Assembly: GCF_000377745.1 (NCBI RefSeq)
Contig: NZ_KB898706.1
Span: forward strand, 1,228,936-1,292,935
Length of the DNA stretch: 64,000 nucleotides
DNA from: Gilvimarinus chinensis DSM 19667
GTDB taxonomy: Bacteria > Pseudomonadota > Gammaproteobacteria > Pseudomonadales > Cellvibrionaceae
Reading direction: 5' to 3'
Part shown: in pieces, positions 17,772 through 27,522 of the stretch
Layout of the letters: every line of letters starts with the position of its first letter
How positions within the stretch are numbered: the stretch's first letter is position 1
Translations under genes and position numbers: made by a program
The notes under the pieces: model-generated
Told to the model about the DNA's origin: nothing
The model's input: only the letters and a program-made list of their open reading frames with translations
Database searches by the model: none

Positions 17772-19241
17772 ATGATTTTAATTAAGAATAGTTTGTATGG
17801 GGGAGCTGTCGCTCTGGCAGTGTTGGGGTTAACGGCGTGTGGGGGCGGTTCGTCTGACTCCGGCGGCAGTCAAAGTGGCGGTTCTTCGTCGGGTGAGACC
17901 TCGTCCAGTAGCTCCGTTGCGAATTCAAACTCCAATTTTCCAGCTAAAATTCTTAGCTCTCACATTGCCGATATAGACGCTGATGGAGATGGGGATGTAA
18001 TTGTATCCCCCTACTCTTCCGAGAGTACATCCGAGATACAGCTCTTTCTGAACAGCGGCGGCACGTTCGATTTACTGTCTGGTGCCTTTCCTGAATTTCC
18101 TGCAACCTTTACTTCCGCGGCACACATTAGAACATTAGATGCCAACAATGATGGAAATAAAGATGTACTCGCTCTGCTGATTAACGACTCGTACGAAAGC
18201 AGCGTGTTAAATGTGTACCTCGGTCAAGGCGATGGAACGTTTACTACTGGAGCCACCATTACGTCTTCTCCGCTGAGTGGTTGGGGCGAGTTCCGGGTTG
18301 CTGATTTTGACGGTGACGGAAACACTGACTTTGTCCTTACGCAAAATCCTATGGGTCAGTGCAGCGGTAATCCTGCCGAAGATATTTGCTGGGGCGGTCA
18401 TATTTACTTAAATGACGGCAGTGGCAATTTCCTTGCAAAAGAAATTTCGCTGACTGACTCGTTGCTCAACTCCACGACTTCAGTGGATAAATTACAAGCT
18501 ATTGACGCCCATTCTGGAGCGGTCTTTATTCCCGATCAGCCCGATCTGAATGTATGGTCCTTATTGGCTGACGACGTTAATGGTGATGGTACGGTAGATT
18601 TGGTGGCCCCAACCTTCGGTGACAGGATGACTCCCACCTTCATTAATAACAGCCTGCCCGGTAGCCTACAGTTCTCCGTCGTGTACTCGAACACTCTCAC
18701 TAATCAAGCCGATGGCGCCTTGGTTGATGTAAATCGCGATGCTTTACCAGATTTGGTTTCATCATCCGCGATTTTTAACGGTAGTGAAGACGGTGATCCG
18801 GAAACCATGACAGTGCCTGTGTACGTCAGTATTAATACGGGAGATGGAATTTTTGCTCAGGCCACAACAGACTATTTTGCTGCTGAGGTTCCGAGTGTAC
18901 AGCACGCCAGATCCTGGTCAGTGGCAGACTTTAATCAAGATGGCTTCGATGATCTTTTCGTCGCCGACCATGGCTATGATTTCCCTCCTTTTAGCGGCTA
19001 CCCTAACCTGCTGCTTATGAACACGGACGCTGGATTGGAAAACACCACATCGAGCGCGCTGGAAAGCCAAAACAGTTTTTCCCACGGTGCGAGTGTGGGC
19101 GATATTAATGGCGACGGGTATCCAGATTTATTGATTAATAATGATATCCAGATCGAGTCCACCCATGCCGATGCCGCACCAGCAGTGAGTCGTTTATGGC
19201 TTAATAATGGTGATGGAACCTTTACCGAAGGAAGTTTGTAA
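17772..19241 (+). CDS. FG-GAP/VCBS-repeat lipoprotein
   Basis: A 489-residue surface or periplasmic lipoprotein. The signal ends in LTAC at residues 20-23, followed by a low-complexity Gly/Ser linker up to about residue 55. The rest carries about seven calcium-loop repeats of the FG-GAP/VCBS type: DIDADGDGD, DANNDGNKD, DFDGDGNTD, DVNGDGTVD, DVNRDALPD, DFNQDGFDD and DINGDGYPD. Together they would form one seven-bladed beta propeller. The fifth loop is degenerate (RDAL). Such proteins bind ligands or partners on the cell surface; no catalytic motif is present, and its neighbours do not suggest a partner. Confidence 0.85.
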   Translation: MILIKNSLYGGAVALAVLGLTACGGGSSDSGGSQSGGSSSGETSSSSSVANSNSNFPAKILSSHIADIDADGDGDVIVSPYSSESTSEIQLFLNSGGTFDLLSGAFPEFPATFTSAAHIRTLDANNDGNKDVLALLINDSYESSVLNVYLGQGDGTFTTGATITSSPLSGWGEFRVADFDGDGNTDFVLTQNPMGQCSGNPAEDICWGGHIYLNDGSGNFLAKEISLTDSLLNSTTSVDKLQAIDAHSGAVFIPDQPDLNVWSLLADDVNGDGTVDLVAPTFGDRMTPTFINNSLPGSLQFSVVYSNTLTNQADGALVDVNRDALPDLVSSSAIFNGSEDGDPETMTVPVYVSINTGDGIFAQATTDYFAAEVPSVQHARSWSVADFNQDGFDDLFVADHGYDFPPFSGYPNLLLMNTDAGLENTTSSALESQNSFSHGASVGDINGDGYPDLLINNDIQIESTHADAAPAVSRLWLNNGDGTFTEGSL

Positions 19242-19293
19242 ATCGCCATAAGCGCGCTGGGGTCCATACTTTAAAATATGAATTCTCGCGCGC

Positions 19294-19455
19294 TCATTTT
19301 TTATCTGAAACACACACACTTATATTCGGCCCGTACTCATAGCTACCTATGGACTGGGTCGAGAGTTCAACCTCAAGGGCTTTAATCGCGCTGTAACTTT
19401 CAAAAATTCCCTTCTGCTTAACGGCGGTAAAGCCGGTACTTCTCCCAATGGGCTT
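19294..19455 (-). pseudogene. Possible coding fragment without a start codon
   Basis: A 53-codon open stretch lies downstream of the DUF748 gene on the same strand, bounded by TAA and TGA. Its translation (..FTAVKQKGIFESYSAIKALE.., ending VSDKK) has protein-like composition but contains no ATG, GTG or TTG at its beginning. It may be the C-terminal remnant of a lost gene. I do not recognise the family. Confidence 0.25.
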
Positions 19456-19488
19456 TTATACGATGAATTAGCCCTGCCTCGTGCGATC

Positions 19489-22400
19489 TTATTGCGCTTT
19501 TACTTCAAATGTTAATGTGGTGCCTGTGAGTGCTGCAATATAGGCGTCTTCTTTAAGCAATCGATTTTCCGCCAGCCCGGCATCAAGCAGCTGGGTGATG
19601 ACATTATCGGCGCGCTGGTCCGCTAACTGCTCCAACGCGGCATCGGTTATTTGCACCGTATTGCTGATTTGCTCAAGCGCTTGTTGTTCGGCTAACTTGG
19701 CCGCCGCTTCTGTTTCCAGGGTTTGTTCGGTGGCGATTCGTTCGACCAAGGTGCTAAAGCTCTCACCGTTTAAGTCCCGGTAGCGTTTGTGCAGCTGCCG
19801 TTGTACACCGCTGTTTTGCAAGGCATTAGCAATGGTTGTTTCATCGTAAACTACAGGCTCTTGTTCCGGGTCGGCGTCGGTTAGCTGGGCCATAAGTTGA
19901 TTGATTTGCAGTGCTCGCTTATCGTCGTTGCGGTCCGCATTGCCCTGCACCACCAGAGTAAGCTCAGGCTTTTTGTTTAAGGCGTTCGCCAGTTTTTGTA
20001 AATTGTCGTGCTGGTCTTTACCGACACTGGCGCTGCCGGTGGTAAAGCTCACCTCGCCTAGGTTTTCATCCGAGCTGACAATTGAGCCCAATAAGGTAAA
20101 GGGCGATGCCACGGCTTTTACCAAAATGTTGATAAAGGTTTTGGTAATAAGCCCCGGAATATTAAAGCCGGGGTCGCTTTGATCGCCGCTAATGCCTAAA
20201 TCCAAATTGATGTTGCCATCTAAATCTTTTAGCAGAGTCAGGCCCAGTTTGATGGGTGCATCGATGGCTTGCTCACTGTTAACAGCACCACCCAGTTCAA
20301 ACTTTTCGGCAATAATGTCATTAGCGCCGATGATCTTTGTGCCCTCAAGGGTGTAATCAAAATGATAATTTAAATCGCCTTTGTCGACGTTATAACCAAT
20401 GTAGGTTCCGGTGTAGGGTGATAAGCCTTTTAAGTTAAGCGCTTTGATTGAGCCCTCAACTTCTTTTTTATTTTTGCTGGTCTCGGCTTTTATACTCAGA
20501 GGAGCGTGTTTATTAATGCTGGCTTCTAACGTGACTGAAAGATTCTGCATATCCGCACTATCAAAGTCAGTCAGCGATAGTTTGATATCGTTAATGGATG
20601 ATGCAAATTCGGGTTGAATCAGCGTATCTTTAAAATAGACATTGCCTTGGTTAACGGTAAGGCGCGCAATGCTCAGTGCCAGCGCGTTAGACTCGCTGGC
20701 ATCGGCATCGGCATCGGCATCGGCATCGGCATCGGCATCGGCATCGGCATCGGCTTGCTCGGTCGTTTTGACCAGCGTTTCCCAGGTGGAGGGTGTGCCG
20801 CGCGACATACTAGCCCAGGGTGCACTGAGTTCAATGGCGTTAATCGCCAGTTTCATTTCCGGGTATTGAAATTCGGTGCTTTCAATACTGAGATTGTCCC
20901 AGCTTAAAAACTTTTTATTATCGGTGGTGTTGATAAACGCTGCACTTGCCAGATCAGTATCGGCCTTGATGTTCAGGCTAAGCTCGGGCTCGGTATTCAG
21001 ATGAATGCTTGCGTGGGTGGTTAAAGTGCCATCGGTAATTGCAATGTTGGTGGCACCGCTAAGGTACGGCGTGACGGCCGCGGTTGCCAAACCTTGCACA
21101 GAAGCATCCAAGGTAGCGGTAACTGGCGCAAGGGTCATTTGCCCTTCGGCTGTTAATGGTGCTTGGTTGATCAGTGCGCTGATGCTCAACTGACTTGGTT
21201 GCGTACTGTTCAGCTCAATGGGTGCGAGGGAGGCTTCAAGTTGCTCCAGGTTCCAGGTTACCGGTGGTGAAACGGTTTTGTCGGTAAACTGTGATTGCGA
21301 ATTTTTTATGCGCAAGGCACCCAGGGTAAAGCCCCATGGGTCGGCTTCGGGCTCGGCCACTGCGGTGGTTGCTTGCGCGTCGTTGGCCGCGCTGTTATCG
21401 GCATTAGTAACTTGCTCATGCGCCTGCAGCATTAACGAGTGAAAGCGAGTTTCACCGGTTTTATCCAGCCATTGGTTGGTGGTTAAACCGTCAATATCAA
21501 CGGCTTCCACAGACACATTGCGTGCAAGAAAATCCAGCTTAATATCGTCTATTGCCAGGCTGTCCAAGCGCAGCAGCGGCGGCTCGGCTGTGGCGTCGTT
21601 AACGGCTAGTTTGGTGAGTGCGATGCGGCTTTGGCTTAACGTAATTTGCGTGGCCTCGCCAGCTTCCTGTTTAAAAATCTGTACCGAGGCGCTGGCGTTC
21701 AGCTCGCCGTTGTGGACTTCGGCATCGATGATATTGCGCACAAAGTCGGCAAAACCTGTGAGGTTAATCGCCTGGGCTTGCACGTTGATATTAAACAGCA
21801 AGGGCTGCAGGCGGTAATCGCCGTCAAGGGTTACGGTGCCGCCATCGGCCAGATCGGCCGCAATATTAAACGGATTACTGTTACTGGCGCCCGTGTCGAT
21901 GTATAAATCGTTAAACACCAGGTTAAAGTCTTCTATTCCCGCATCGGCGGGTATACGGCCTGCGGTATCGCGATAGTGAAACGCGCCGCCGCTGATTTGA
22001 ATCAGCTGCACTTCAACGCCGATAGGTTCACTTGATGTATCGAGCTCAGGCTTGGATTCTGTATTCTTGGCGCTTGCCTGATGGATTGAGTCGATGACCG
22101 AGTCGAAGTTAAAACCATCGGCGGTTTGCAGGATATTGATTTGCGGCCCAGCGAGCTGAACCTCTTTTACCACCAAGTGCCAGTTAAACAGCGAGGGCCA
22201 AAAGTCCACGTTGACGCTTAGGTGATCCCAATAGGCCAGAGGTGTGTCGGGGCGGTCGGCAATGGAGAAGTTTTTCGCTTGCAGCTCCAAGGTAAACGGG
22301 TTGTAGGCAAAAGACGCCACACTGACCTGACGCCCCAAGTATTCACTGCCCTGCTCTTCGGCCACTTGCTTTAATTTGCCTGGCAAATACCAGTAACCCA

Positions 22401-22491
22401 GCATCAGATAAAGGCAATAGCACAACGCCAGCAGGCCAAGCAAAAGGATCATCGAGCGTTTAGCCCAGTGCGCGATGCGGGACGTGTCCAT
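19489..22491 (-). CDS. DUF748 (AsmA-like) envelope protein with an Ala-Asp repeat
   Basis: A 1000-residue protein. Residues ~14-35 are a single N-terminal membrane anchor, followed by YLPGKLKQVAEEQ and GRQVSVASFAYNPFTLELQAKNFSI, the standard opening of DUF748 and AsmA-like proteins. The long body is repetitive beta structure with TLDGDYRLQP and LGLTLLKDLDGNINLDLGISGD. This group is thought to bridge the periplasm and help lipid or envelope homeostasis. The C-terminal ~170 residues include an OmpA-like stretch (LTLVVQGNADRNDD). Residues around 580-600 are an (Ala-Asp)n tract encoded by nine copies of a 6-base repeat. It is divergent from the MATE gene. Confidence 0.82.
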   Translation of the reverse strand: MDTSRIAHWAKRSMILLLGLLALCYCLYLMLGYWYLPGKLKQVAEEQGSEYLGRQVSVASFAYNPFTLELQAKNFSIADRPDTPLAYWDHLSVNVDFWPSLFNWHLVVKEVQLAGPQINILQTADGFNFDSVIDSIHQASAKNTESKPELDTSSEPIGVEVQLIQISGGAFHYRDTAGRIPADAGIEDFNLVFNDLYIDTGASNSNPFNIAADLADGGTVTLDGDYRLQPLLFNINVQAQAINLTGFADFVRNIIDAEVHNGELNASASVQIFKQEAGEATQITLSQSRIALTKLAVNDATAEPPLLRLDSLAIDDIKLDFLARNVSVEAVDIDGLTTNQWLDKTGETRFHSLMLQAHEQVTNADNSAANDAQATTAVAEPEADPWGFTLGALRIKNSQSQFTDKTVSPPVTWNLEQLEASLAPIELNSTQPSQLSISALINQAPLTAEGQMTLAPVTATLDASVQGLATAAVTPYLSGATNIAITDGTLTTHASIHLNTEPELSLNIKADTDLASAAFINTTDNKKFLSWDNLSIESTEFQYPEMKLAINAIELSAPWASMSRGTPSTWETLVKTTEQADADADADADADADADADASESNALALSIARLTVNQGNVYFKDTLIQPEFASSINDIKLSLTDFDSADMQNLSVTLEASINKHAPLSIKAETSKNKKEVEGSIKALNLKGLSPYTGTYIGYNVDKGDLNYHFDYTLEGTKIIGANDIIAEKFELGGAVNSEQAIDAPIKLGLTLLKDLDGNINLDLGISGDQSDPGFNIPGLITKTFINILVKAVASPFTLLGSIVSSDENLGEVSFTTGSASVGKDQHDNLQKLANALNKKPELTLVVQGNADRNDDKRALQINQLMAQLTDADPEQEPVVYDETTIANALQNSGVQRQLHKRYRDLNGESFSTLVERIATEQTLETEAAAKLAEQQALEQISNTVQITDAALEQLADQRADNVITQLLDAGLAENRLLKEDAYIAALTGTTLTFEVKAQ
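20701..20754. repeat. Hexanucleotide tandem repeat (ATCGGC)9 inside the DUF748 gene
   Basis: Nine perfect head-to-tail copies of ATCGGC, flanked by partial copies. On the coding (minus) strand they read GCCGAT, that is Ala-Asp repeats. The unit is two codons long, so slippage changes protein length without a frameshift. Confidence 0.97.
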
Positions 22492-22605
22492 ATTCCACCT
22501 TTGTTAAAACGTTTCTTTACGCAAAATGTGCGCGGTGCGATCAATGCGCAGACGGATTTGCGTGAGCTGCGCTGTATTATAGAGCACCCGAATGAAGGAC
22601 ATGTG

Positions 22606-23955
22606 ATGTTACCCCAGACTCAAACTTCAATGTGGCGCCGGGTTGCGGTGCTGGCTTTACCTGTGGCGCTGCAAATGGTGTTGCAGTCGTTTCTCGGTAT
22701 GGCCGATGTGCTGATGGTGGGCGGTCTGGGCGCCGAGGCGGTGGCGGCCGTGGGCCTGGCGGCCAAGCTGCACTTTTTGATGCTGGTGACCATGATGGGC
22801 GTAGCCACAGCCTGCGCTATTTTGGTGGCGCAGTACGCCGGGGCCGAAGACGCAAGGGGCGCCGAGCGTTCACTGGCCATGGCGCTGCTGGTGGGGGTGT
22901 GCTTTATGCTGCCTTTTACCGCTGTATTTTTCAGTGCCGGCGGCTGGCTGGGGCTGATTAACCCCGATACTCAGGTGGTGGCCTTAACCGCCGAATTTTT
23001 ATGGATTACCGCACCGGTTTTGCTGATTGCGCAGATTATTACGGTCTTTGAGGCGGCGCTGCGGGCCATTGGCAATACCCTGGTGCCCTTGGCCATGGGC
23101 GCAGTGGCGGCGCTACTGAATATCCTTTTTAACTACATTCTGATTTTTGGCCACTGGGGGTTTCCCGAGCTGGGGGTCGCTGGGGCAGCCTGGGGTACCC
23201 TGCTGGCGCGCGTGCTGCAATTGCTGTTTACCCTCGCGTGGTTGTACGCGGTCAAACACGAGTTTGCCCCCAAAATGAAACGCTGGTGGAGGGAGGTGAC
23301 CACACCGGAATTAAAACGCTTTTTATGGTTTGCCCTGCCGCTGTTGGTCAATCATATTGTCTGGGCGGTGGGTAACTGCGCTTATCACGTGGCCTCTGGC
23401 TTTGCCGGTACCGATGCCCTGGCGGTGATGGGCGTGCTGGTGCCTATTGAAAGTTTGTTTTTCTCGCTGTTTGTGGGCTTGGCGAATGCCGCTTCGGTGA
23501 TGGTGGGGCAAAGTTTAGGCGCAAATCGCCCCGACGCGGCCTGGCAGCTGTACCGCTTTTTTAATCGCTTAACCCTCGCGCTGGTGCTGGCAATGTCGGT
23601 GGTGCTGTGGCTGGCCCGGCCCTGGGTACTGCAGGCGTTTGCTCATATCGACCCGGCCACTAGCGCGCTGCTGTATCAAACTCTGGCGGTATTTTGCCTG
23701 GGCGTGTGGGTAAAAGTGCTGAACATGCTGCGTATTCTGGGTATTTTGCGTGCCGGTGGCGACACCCACTACTGCCTGGTGGTGGATGTGATTGTGATGT
23801 GGGTTTTTGGTGTGCCCTTGTACATGGCGGGCGTCTTTTTTACCGATTGGAGCTTCGCTGCGCTCTACGCGCTGATGTACATTGAGGACGCGCTCAAATG
23901 GCTGCCCATTCGCGCGCGGGTGAAGCGCGGCGTGTGGGTGAAAAATTTAACCTAA
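22606..23955 (+). CDS. MATE family multidrug/toxin efflux transporter
   Basis: A 449-residue polytopic membrane protein. The frame is open from 22468, but ATG 22606 follows AAGGA at six bases and begins at the normal MATE N-terminus, so it is chosen. It has about 12 hydrophobic segments in two similar halves. The first half has LALPVALQMVLQSFLGMADVLMVG and the second LPLLVNHIVWAVGNCAYH, matching the repeated MATE_efflux domain. It exports cationic compounds in exchange for Na+ or H+. Divergent from the DUF748 gene with a 114-base promoter region. Substrate unknown. Confidence 0.9.
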   Translation: MLPQTQTSMWRRVAVLALPVALQMVLQSFLGMADVLMVGGLGAEAVAAVGLAAKLHFLMLVTMMGVATACAILVAQYAGAEDARGAERSLAMALLVGVCFMLPFTAVFFSAGGWLGLINPDTQVVALTAEFLWITAPVLLIAQIITVFEAALRAIGNTLVPLAMGAVAALLNILFNYILIFGHWGFPELGVAGAAWGTLLARVLQLLFTLAWLYAVKHEFAPKMKRWWREVTTPELKRFLWFALPLLVNHIVWAVGNCAYHVASGFAGTDALAVMGVLVPIESLFFSLFVGLANAASVMVGQSLGANRPDAAWQLYRFFNRLTLALVLAMSVVLWLARPWVLQAFAHIDPATSALLYQTLAVFCLGVWVKVLNMLRILGILRAGGDTHYCLVVDVIVMWVFGVPLYMAGVFFTDWSFAALYALMYIEDALKWLPIRARVKRGVWVKNLT

Positions 23956-24031
23956 TGTGCGTTTAAACACTTTTTTGTCGCACTTTAGGCGTAGAATCGC
24001 GAGCGATTAAGGGTTTACACGGATTGTTGGG

Positions 24032-25873
24032 ATGAAAAAACTGCACCCTATCACCACCTTTTGGGGCCGCTTAGCCTTAACTCTCGCGCTGTTATTTGCC
24101 AGTTTGTGGAGTTTAATGAGCGCCGCCAATCTGGGCAACTTAAGCATTTCCGACATCCGGCTCACCTACGACAATCGCGACTTGCCTGTCGCTGACCTGC
24201 CGCTTTCCCGCGCTTTAATCGGCCGCTATGCCGTGCAACTTAGCCTGGACACTCATGGTAAAAGCGCGCTTTCGTTACGGGTAATTCCAGACGATGAACT
24301 GCACCGGGTGCTGGTGAATGGTCAGCCTGTTTCTCTGCAAGGCTTTTCCCGCAGCCAACGGCGCGATTACAGTAAAGGCCTGGTGCTGCCTTTGCGGGAT
24401 TTGCGGCCCGACGCTGCCAATATTGTGCAATTTGAGTTGAGCAACGCCAGTAACCCCGCGGGCTTTGATGTGCGCCCGGTCGCAAGCTTGAGCGGCCAGC
24501 AGATGGTGTTGCTGGCTGTGGCTTTAGCGTTGTTGGCGCTTGCCTTGTTGCGCCACTTGCCCATCAGCCGGGGGCAGGGGGTCATAGTGGCTGCGGGGCT
24601 TGTTGCCTGCACCGTGTATTTATCGCAAACCGATTCTTTCACTCGCACGTTTGATGTGTACGAGGGCGGCGGCCATCGCGATTACATTCATTACCTGATT
24701 GAGCATCAGAGTTTTCCCTTGGCCTCTGAGGGGTGGGAGTACCATCAGCCGCCGTTGTATTACATGGTTACTGCGCTCACAAAAGTGCTGCTGGTGGATG
24801 CCAGCGGTGGTGACGATCGCTGGGCCCAATGGCTGGCTTTATGGCTGTGGGCCATTTTTTTGTGGGCTTCGCTCGCTGCTTTGCGCATCGCGTTTCGGGT
24901 GCATCCGTGGGCGCTATTGTTGGCCAGTGTGGCGCTTTGTTTCTGGCCCTCGGGCATCGTGCACAGTATTCGCATTGGCAATGATGTGCCTTTGTACGCC
25001 TTCTACGCGTTGGGCTTTTTCTTTACTTTGCGCTGGTGGCGCACCGGGGCACGGCAATGCTTAATGTGGGCCGCTTTTTGGGCGGCCTGTGCGCTGTTGA
25101 CGAAATCCAACGCGCTCGCCCTGTGGGCGGTATTGGGCGGTTTGTGGTGGCTGCGATCTGTGCGCCACGGTAAGGGGCTTTTGTTGTCGCCATGGCGGCG
25201 GCGTCAGGCAGTAGGTGCGGCCTTTGTCTTGGGTGCGTTTTTTGTCGTGGCGGTAGGGATCAACCTGGGTGATAACCTGTGGTATTACGCAAAAGGTCAG
25301 TCGGAAGACTGGCTGCTGTCGAATGTCAGCAACACGATTAATTCGGGTTTACAGGTGGCCAACAGGCCGGCGAATTATTTGGTGTTTGATCTGGCCACGT
25401 TTATTCAGCAGCCCTTTATGAGCAGTTGGCAAGATATTTACGGGCGCCAGTATTTTTGGAATTACGTGTTGCGCTCCAGTTTGTCATCCGAGTTCTTTTT
25501 TAGCGGCGACTCTTTCAAGCTTTGGGGCAAGGTGAACGGTGTCTTGCTGTTACTGATGCTGGCCGGACAGGTGTATTACAGCGTTACTCACAATGCGGTT
25601 TTGGATAATCGCGCCAGAATTCGCGGCTTATATCGCGCCATGCCCTGGTTGCTGACCATTGTGTTTCCACTGTTGTTGCTCCTGGCGTATCGCATCAAAG
25701 TACCGTTGTCCTGTAATACCGATTTTCGTTATGTGTATATGATGCTGGTACCGCTGCTGTATTGGTCCGCCCATGCGCTTACCCGCGAAGGGTTTCTGGC
25801 AAGGTTTTTGGCATTGACCCCAGCGGCGATCGGACTATCGTCGATAGTGTGGCTGGCACTGTTGTTACGTTAG
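24032..25873 (+). CDS. GT-C-type membrane glycosyltransferase-like protein
   Basis: A 613-residue membrane protein with a predicted N-terminal membrane helix (residues ~10-30), a soluble periplasmic stretch up to about residue 150, then about ten hydrophobic segments. FDVYEGGGHRDYIHYL followed by WEYHQPPLYYM resembles the first periplasmic loop of PMT/ArnT-like (GT39/GT83) enzymes, where acidic residues and a Q-P-P-L-Y-Y motif mark the active site. These use lipid-linked sugars as donors. Acceptor unknown, and the acidic catalytic pair is not clear, so the enzymatic role is inference. It begins 76 bases after the MATE gene. Confidence 0.6.
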   Translation: MKKLHPITTFWGRLALTLALLFASLWSLMSAANLGNLSISDIRLTYDNRDLPVADLPLSRALIGRYAVQLSLDTHGKSALSLRVIPDDELHRVLVNGQPVSLQGFSRSQRRDYSKGLVLPLRDLRPDAANIVQFELSNASNPAGFDVRPVASLSGQQMVLLAVALALLALALLRHLPISRGQGVIVAAGLVACTVYLSQTDSFTRTFDVYEGGGHRDYIHYLIEHQSFPLASEGWEYHQPPLYYMVTALTKVLLVDASGGDDRWAQWLALWLWAIFLWASLAALRIAFRVHPWALLLASVALCFWPSGIVHSIRIGNDVPLYAFYALGFFFTLRWWRTGARQCLMWAAFWAACALLTKSNALALWAVLGGLWWLRSVRHGKGLLLSPWRRRQAVGAAFVLGAFFVVAVGINLGDNLWYYAKGQSEDWLLSNVSNTINSGLQVANRPANYLVFDLATFIQQPFMSSWQDIYGRQYFWNYVLRSSLSSEFFFSGDSFKLWGKVNGVLLLLMLAGQVYYSVTHNAVLDNRARIRGLYRAMPWLLTIVFPLLLLLAYRIKVPLSCNTDFRYVYMMLVPLLYWSAHALTREGFLARFLALTPAAIGLSSIVWLALLLR

Positions 25874-26229
25874 GGGCGGGTTTGTTTCGGTTAGCTGCGC
25901 TACTTGTTGAGTCAAATGTGAAATGTTCATTTTATAAACCCGTGTCGACGGGCGTTGCGAGGTACTTGTGGTCTTGGCCAAAAGTACCGCCGCCGTTCCT
26001 GCGCCACAGCCCAGGCTGCCCTCACCGCCTTTGGCATTCACCCTCTCCTGTTTGCTTACCCGCTAAAGCGGTAGTCGCTGACGCTGGCCGGTATTATGTT
26101 GGGCCCACAGCTTGTTTTAAATATAAGCAGAGTTTTACTTGTAAATGAAGTCGTGGTATACAAGCGTTTGGTCAGGGCCGGTAGGCCCCAATGAGCCTCC
26201 TACAATAACAATAGTCTCCCGGAGGAGTC
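25874..26229. other. Intergenic region upstream of fucP
   Basis: 356 bases with no supported gene. The part next to fucP holds TTTTACTTGTAA (26133-26144), a 12-base string repeated exactly upstream of the pseudogene at 29344, and an inverted CTTGTA..TACAAG pair around it. GGAGGAG lies just before the GTG start of fucP. Confidence 0.5.
26133..26144 (+). promoter_or_regulatory. Shared 12-base motif upstream of fucP (possible fuc regulon operator)
   Basis: TTTTACTTGTAA occurs here and again at 29303-29314, before the second transcription unit of the fucose locus. The repeated occurrence in front of two parts of one pathway suggests a common regulator site, perhaps for the IclR protein encoded between them. 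Only the identity is seen; binding is conjecture. Confidence 0.3.
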
Positions 26230-27522
26230 GTGAATCGTCAGCAACCCCAGGCCATGCCCATGGTCAGCGCCCGCGTGTGGGTGCCATTGTTTTTGATTGT
26301 CAGCCTCTTTTTTATGTGGGGGGTGGCGAACAACCTCAACGATATTCTGATCACTCAATTTAAAAAAGCCTTTGTGCTCACGGATTTGCAGTCGGGTTTG
26401 GTGCAGTCGGCTTTTTATTTTGGCTATTTTGTGTTTGCTCTACCCGCTGCCCTCGCCATGAAACGCTTCGGTTATCGCGCTGCGATTGTATTTGGTTTAC
26501 TGCTTTACGCAGCAGGCGCAGCTCTGTTTTACCCCGCCGCTCAGGCCCATGAATACGTTTACTTTTTGGCGGCACTGTTTGTCATTGCCAGCGGCCTGTC
26601 TTTTTTAGAAACCTCGGCGAACCCGCTGATTGTCGCCATGGGCGATCCGGCCACCGCCGAGCGGCGTTTAAACTTTGCCCAGTCGTTTAATTCGCTCGGC
26701 ACGATTTCGGGGGTGTTGATTGGGCGCGAGTTTATTCTCTCGGGGGTAGAGCACAGCCCCGAGGCGTTAGCAGCGATGAGCGAGGCGCAGCAAACGGCCT
26801 TTTACACCACTGAAGTGCAGGCTGTGGCCGGGCCTTATCTCGCCATAGCAGCGGTGGTGCTGTTTTGGGCGTTGTGTGTGGCACTGGTGAAATTTCCGGT
26901 TATTACGTGGGGGCATGAGAGTGACGAGCGCGGCTTCTGCCGGGCTGACTTTAAAGTTCTGTTGCGGCGGCGGCACTATCTGTGCGGTGTGCTGGCGCAG
27001 TTTTTCTATGTGGGTGCCCAAGTGTGTATTTGGAGCTTTATGATTCGGTATGGCCAAGAAACGGTACCGGGCACCGGTGAGAAAGCTCTGGCCACCTATT
27101 TAACCGTGTCGCTGGTGGCGTTTATGGTGGGGCGGTTTTTCGCCACCTGGCTGATGGGCTGCGTGCAGCCCGCGCGACTGATGGCCTGGTACGCGCTGAT
27201 TAATATTGGCTTGTGCGGTTTTGCCATGTTGGCGGCCAATCATGCGGGGTTGATTGCCCTCGCTGCCACCAGCTTTTTTATGTCGCTGATGTTTCCGACC
27301 ATTTTTGCCCTCAGTATTAAGGGGTTAGGCCGTGAAGCGAAAGCCGGCTCGGCGCTGCTGATTATGGCCATTATTGGCGGGGCTGTTATTACAGCGGTGA
27401 TGGGGCTGGTATCTGATGTAACCAGCATGCACACGGCGGTTATAGTGCCTTTGTTCTGTTTTGTGGTGGTGTGGTTGTTTGCTTGTATAAGTCAAACGGA
27501 GACGAGTCTTGACGGAGTTTAG
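26230..27522 (+). CDS. fucP: L-fucose:H+ symporter FucP (MFS)
   Basis: A 430-residue transporter with about 12 membrane segments, starting at GTG 26230 after GGAGGAG. The FHS-family opening FFMWGVANNLNDILITQFKKAF and FLETSANPLIVAMGDPATAERRLNFAQSFNSLG are highly characteristic of FucP and related sugar symporters. It brings L-fucose (possibly also related 6-deoxy sugars) into the cell with protons. Its stop codon is overlapped by the next gene, an amidohydrolase, so the two are translated from one mRNA. This is the first gene of the fucose locus. Confidence 0.9.
   Translation: MNRQQPQAMPMVSARVWVPLFLIVSLFFMWGVANNLNDILITQFKKAFVLTDLQSGLVQSAFYFGYFVFALPAALAMKRFGYRAAIVFGLLLYAAGAALFYPAAQAHEYVYFLAALFVIASGLSFLETSANPLIVAMGDPATAERRLNFAQSFNSLGTISGVLIGREFILSGVEHSPEALAAMSEAQQTAFYTTEVQAVAGPYLAIAAVVLFWALCVALVKFPVITWGHESDERGFCRADFKVLLRRRHYLCGVLAQFFYVGAQVCIWSFMIRYGQETVPGTGEKALATYLTVSLVAFMVGRFFATWLMGCVQPARLMAWYALINIGLCGFAMLAANHAGLIALAATSFFMSLMFPTIFALSIKGLGREAKAGSALLIMAIIGGAVITAVMGLVSDVTSMHTAVIVPLFCFVVVWLFACISQTETSLDGV

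Noticed and set aside
20701..20754. Tandem repeat as a possible CRISPR or phage-related array
   Set aside because: The unit is six bases with no spacers, and it lies inside an open reading frame, so it is a microsatellite.
20614..20907. Plus-strand frames opposite the DUF748 gene containing long Gly-Ile or Ala-Ser runs
   Set aside because: These are translations of the ATCGGC repeat in other frames and not genes.
25762..26148. A 128-codon frame overlapping the end of the GT-C-like gene
   Set aside because: It overlaps a better-supported gene and its sequence has low-quality composition with no motif.
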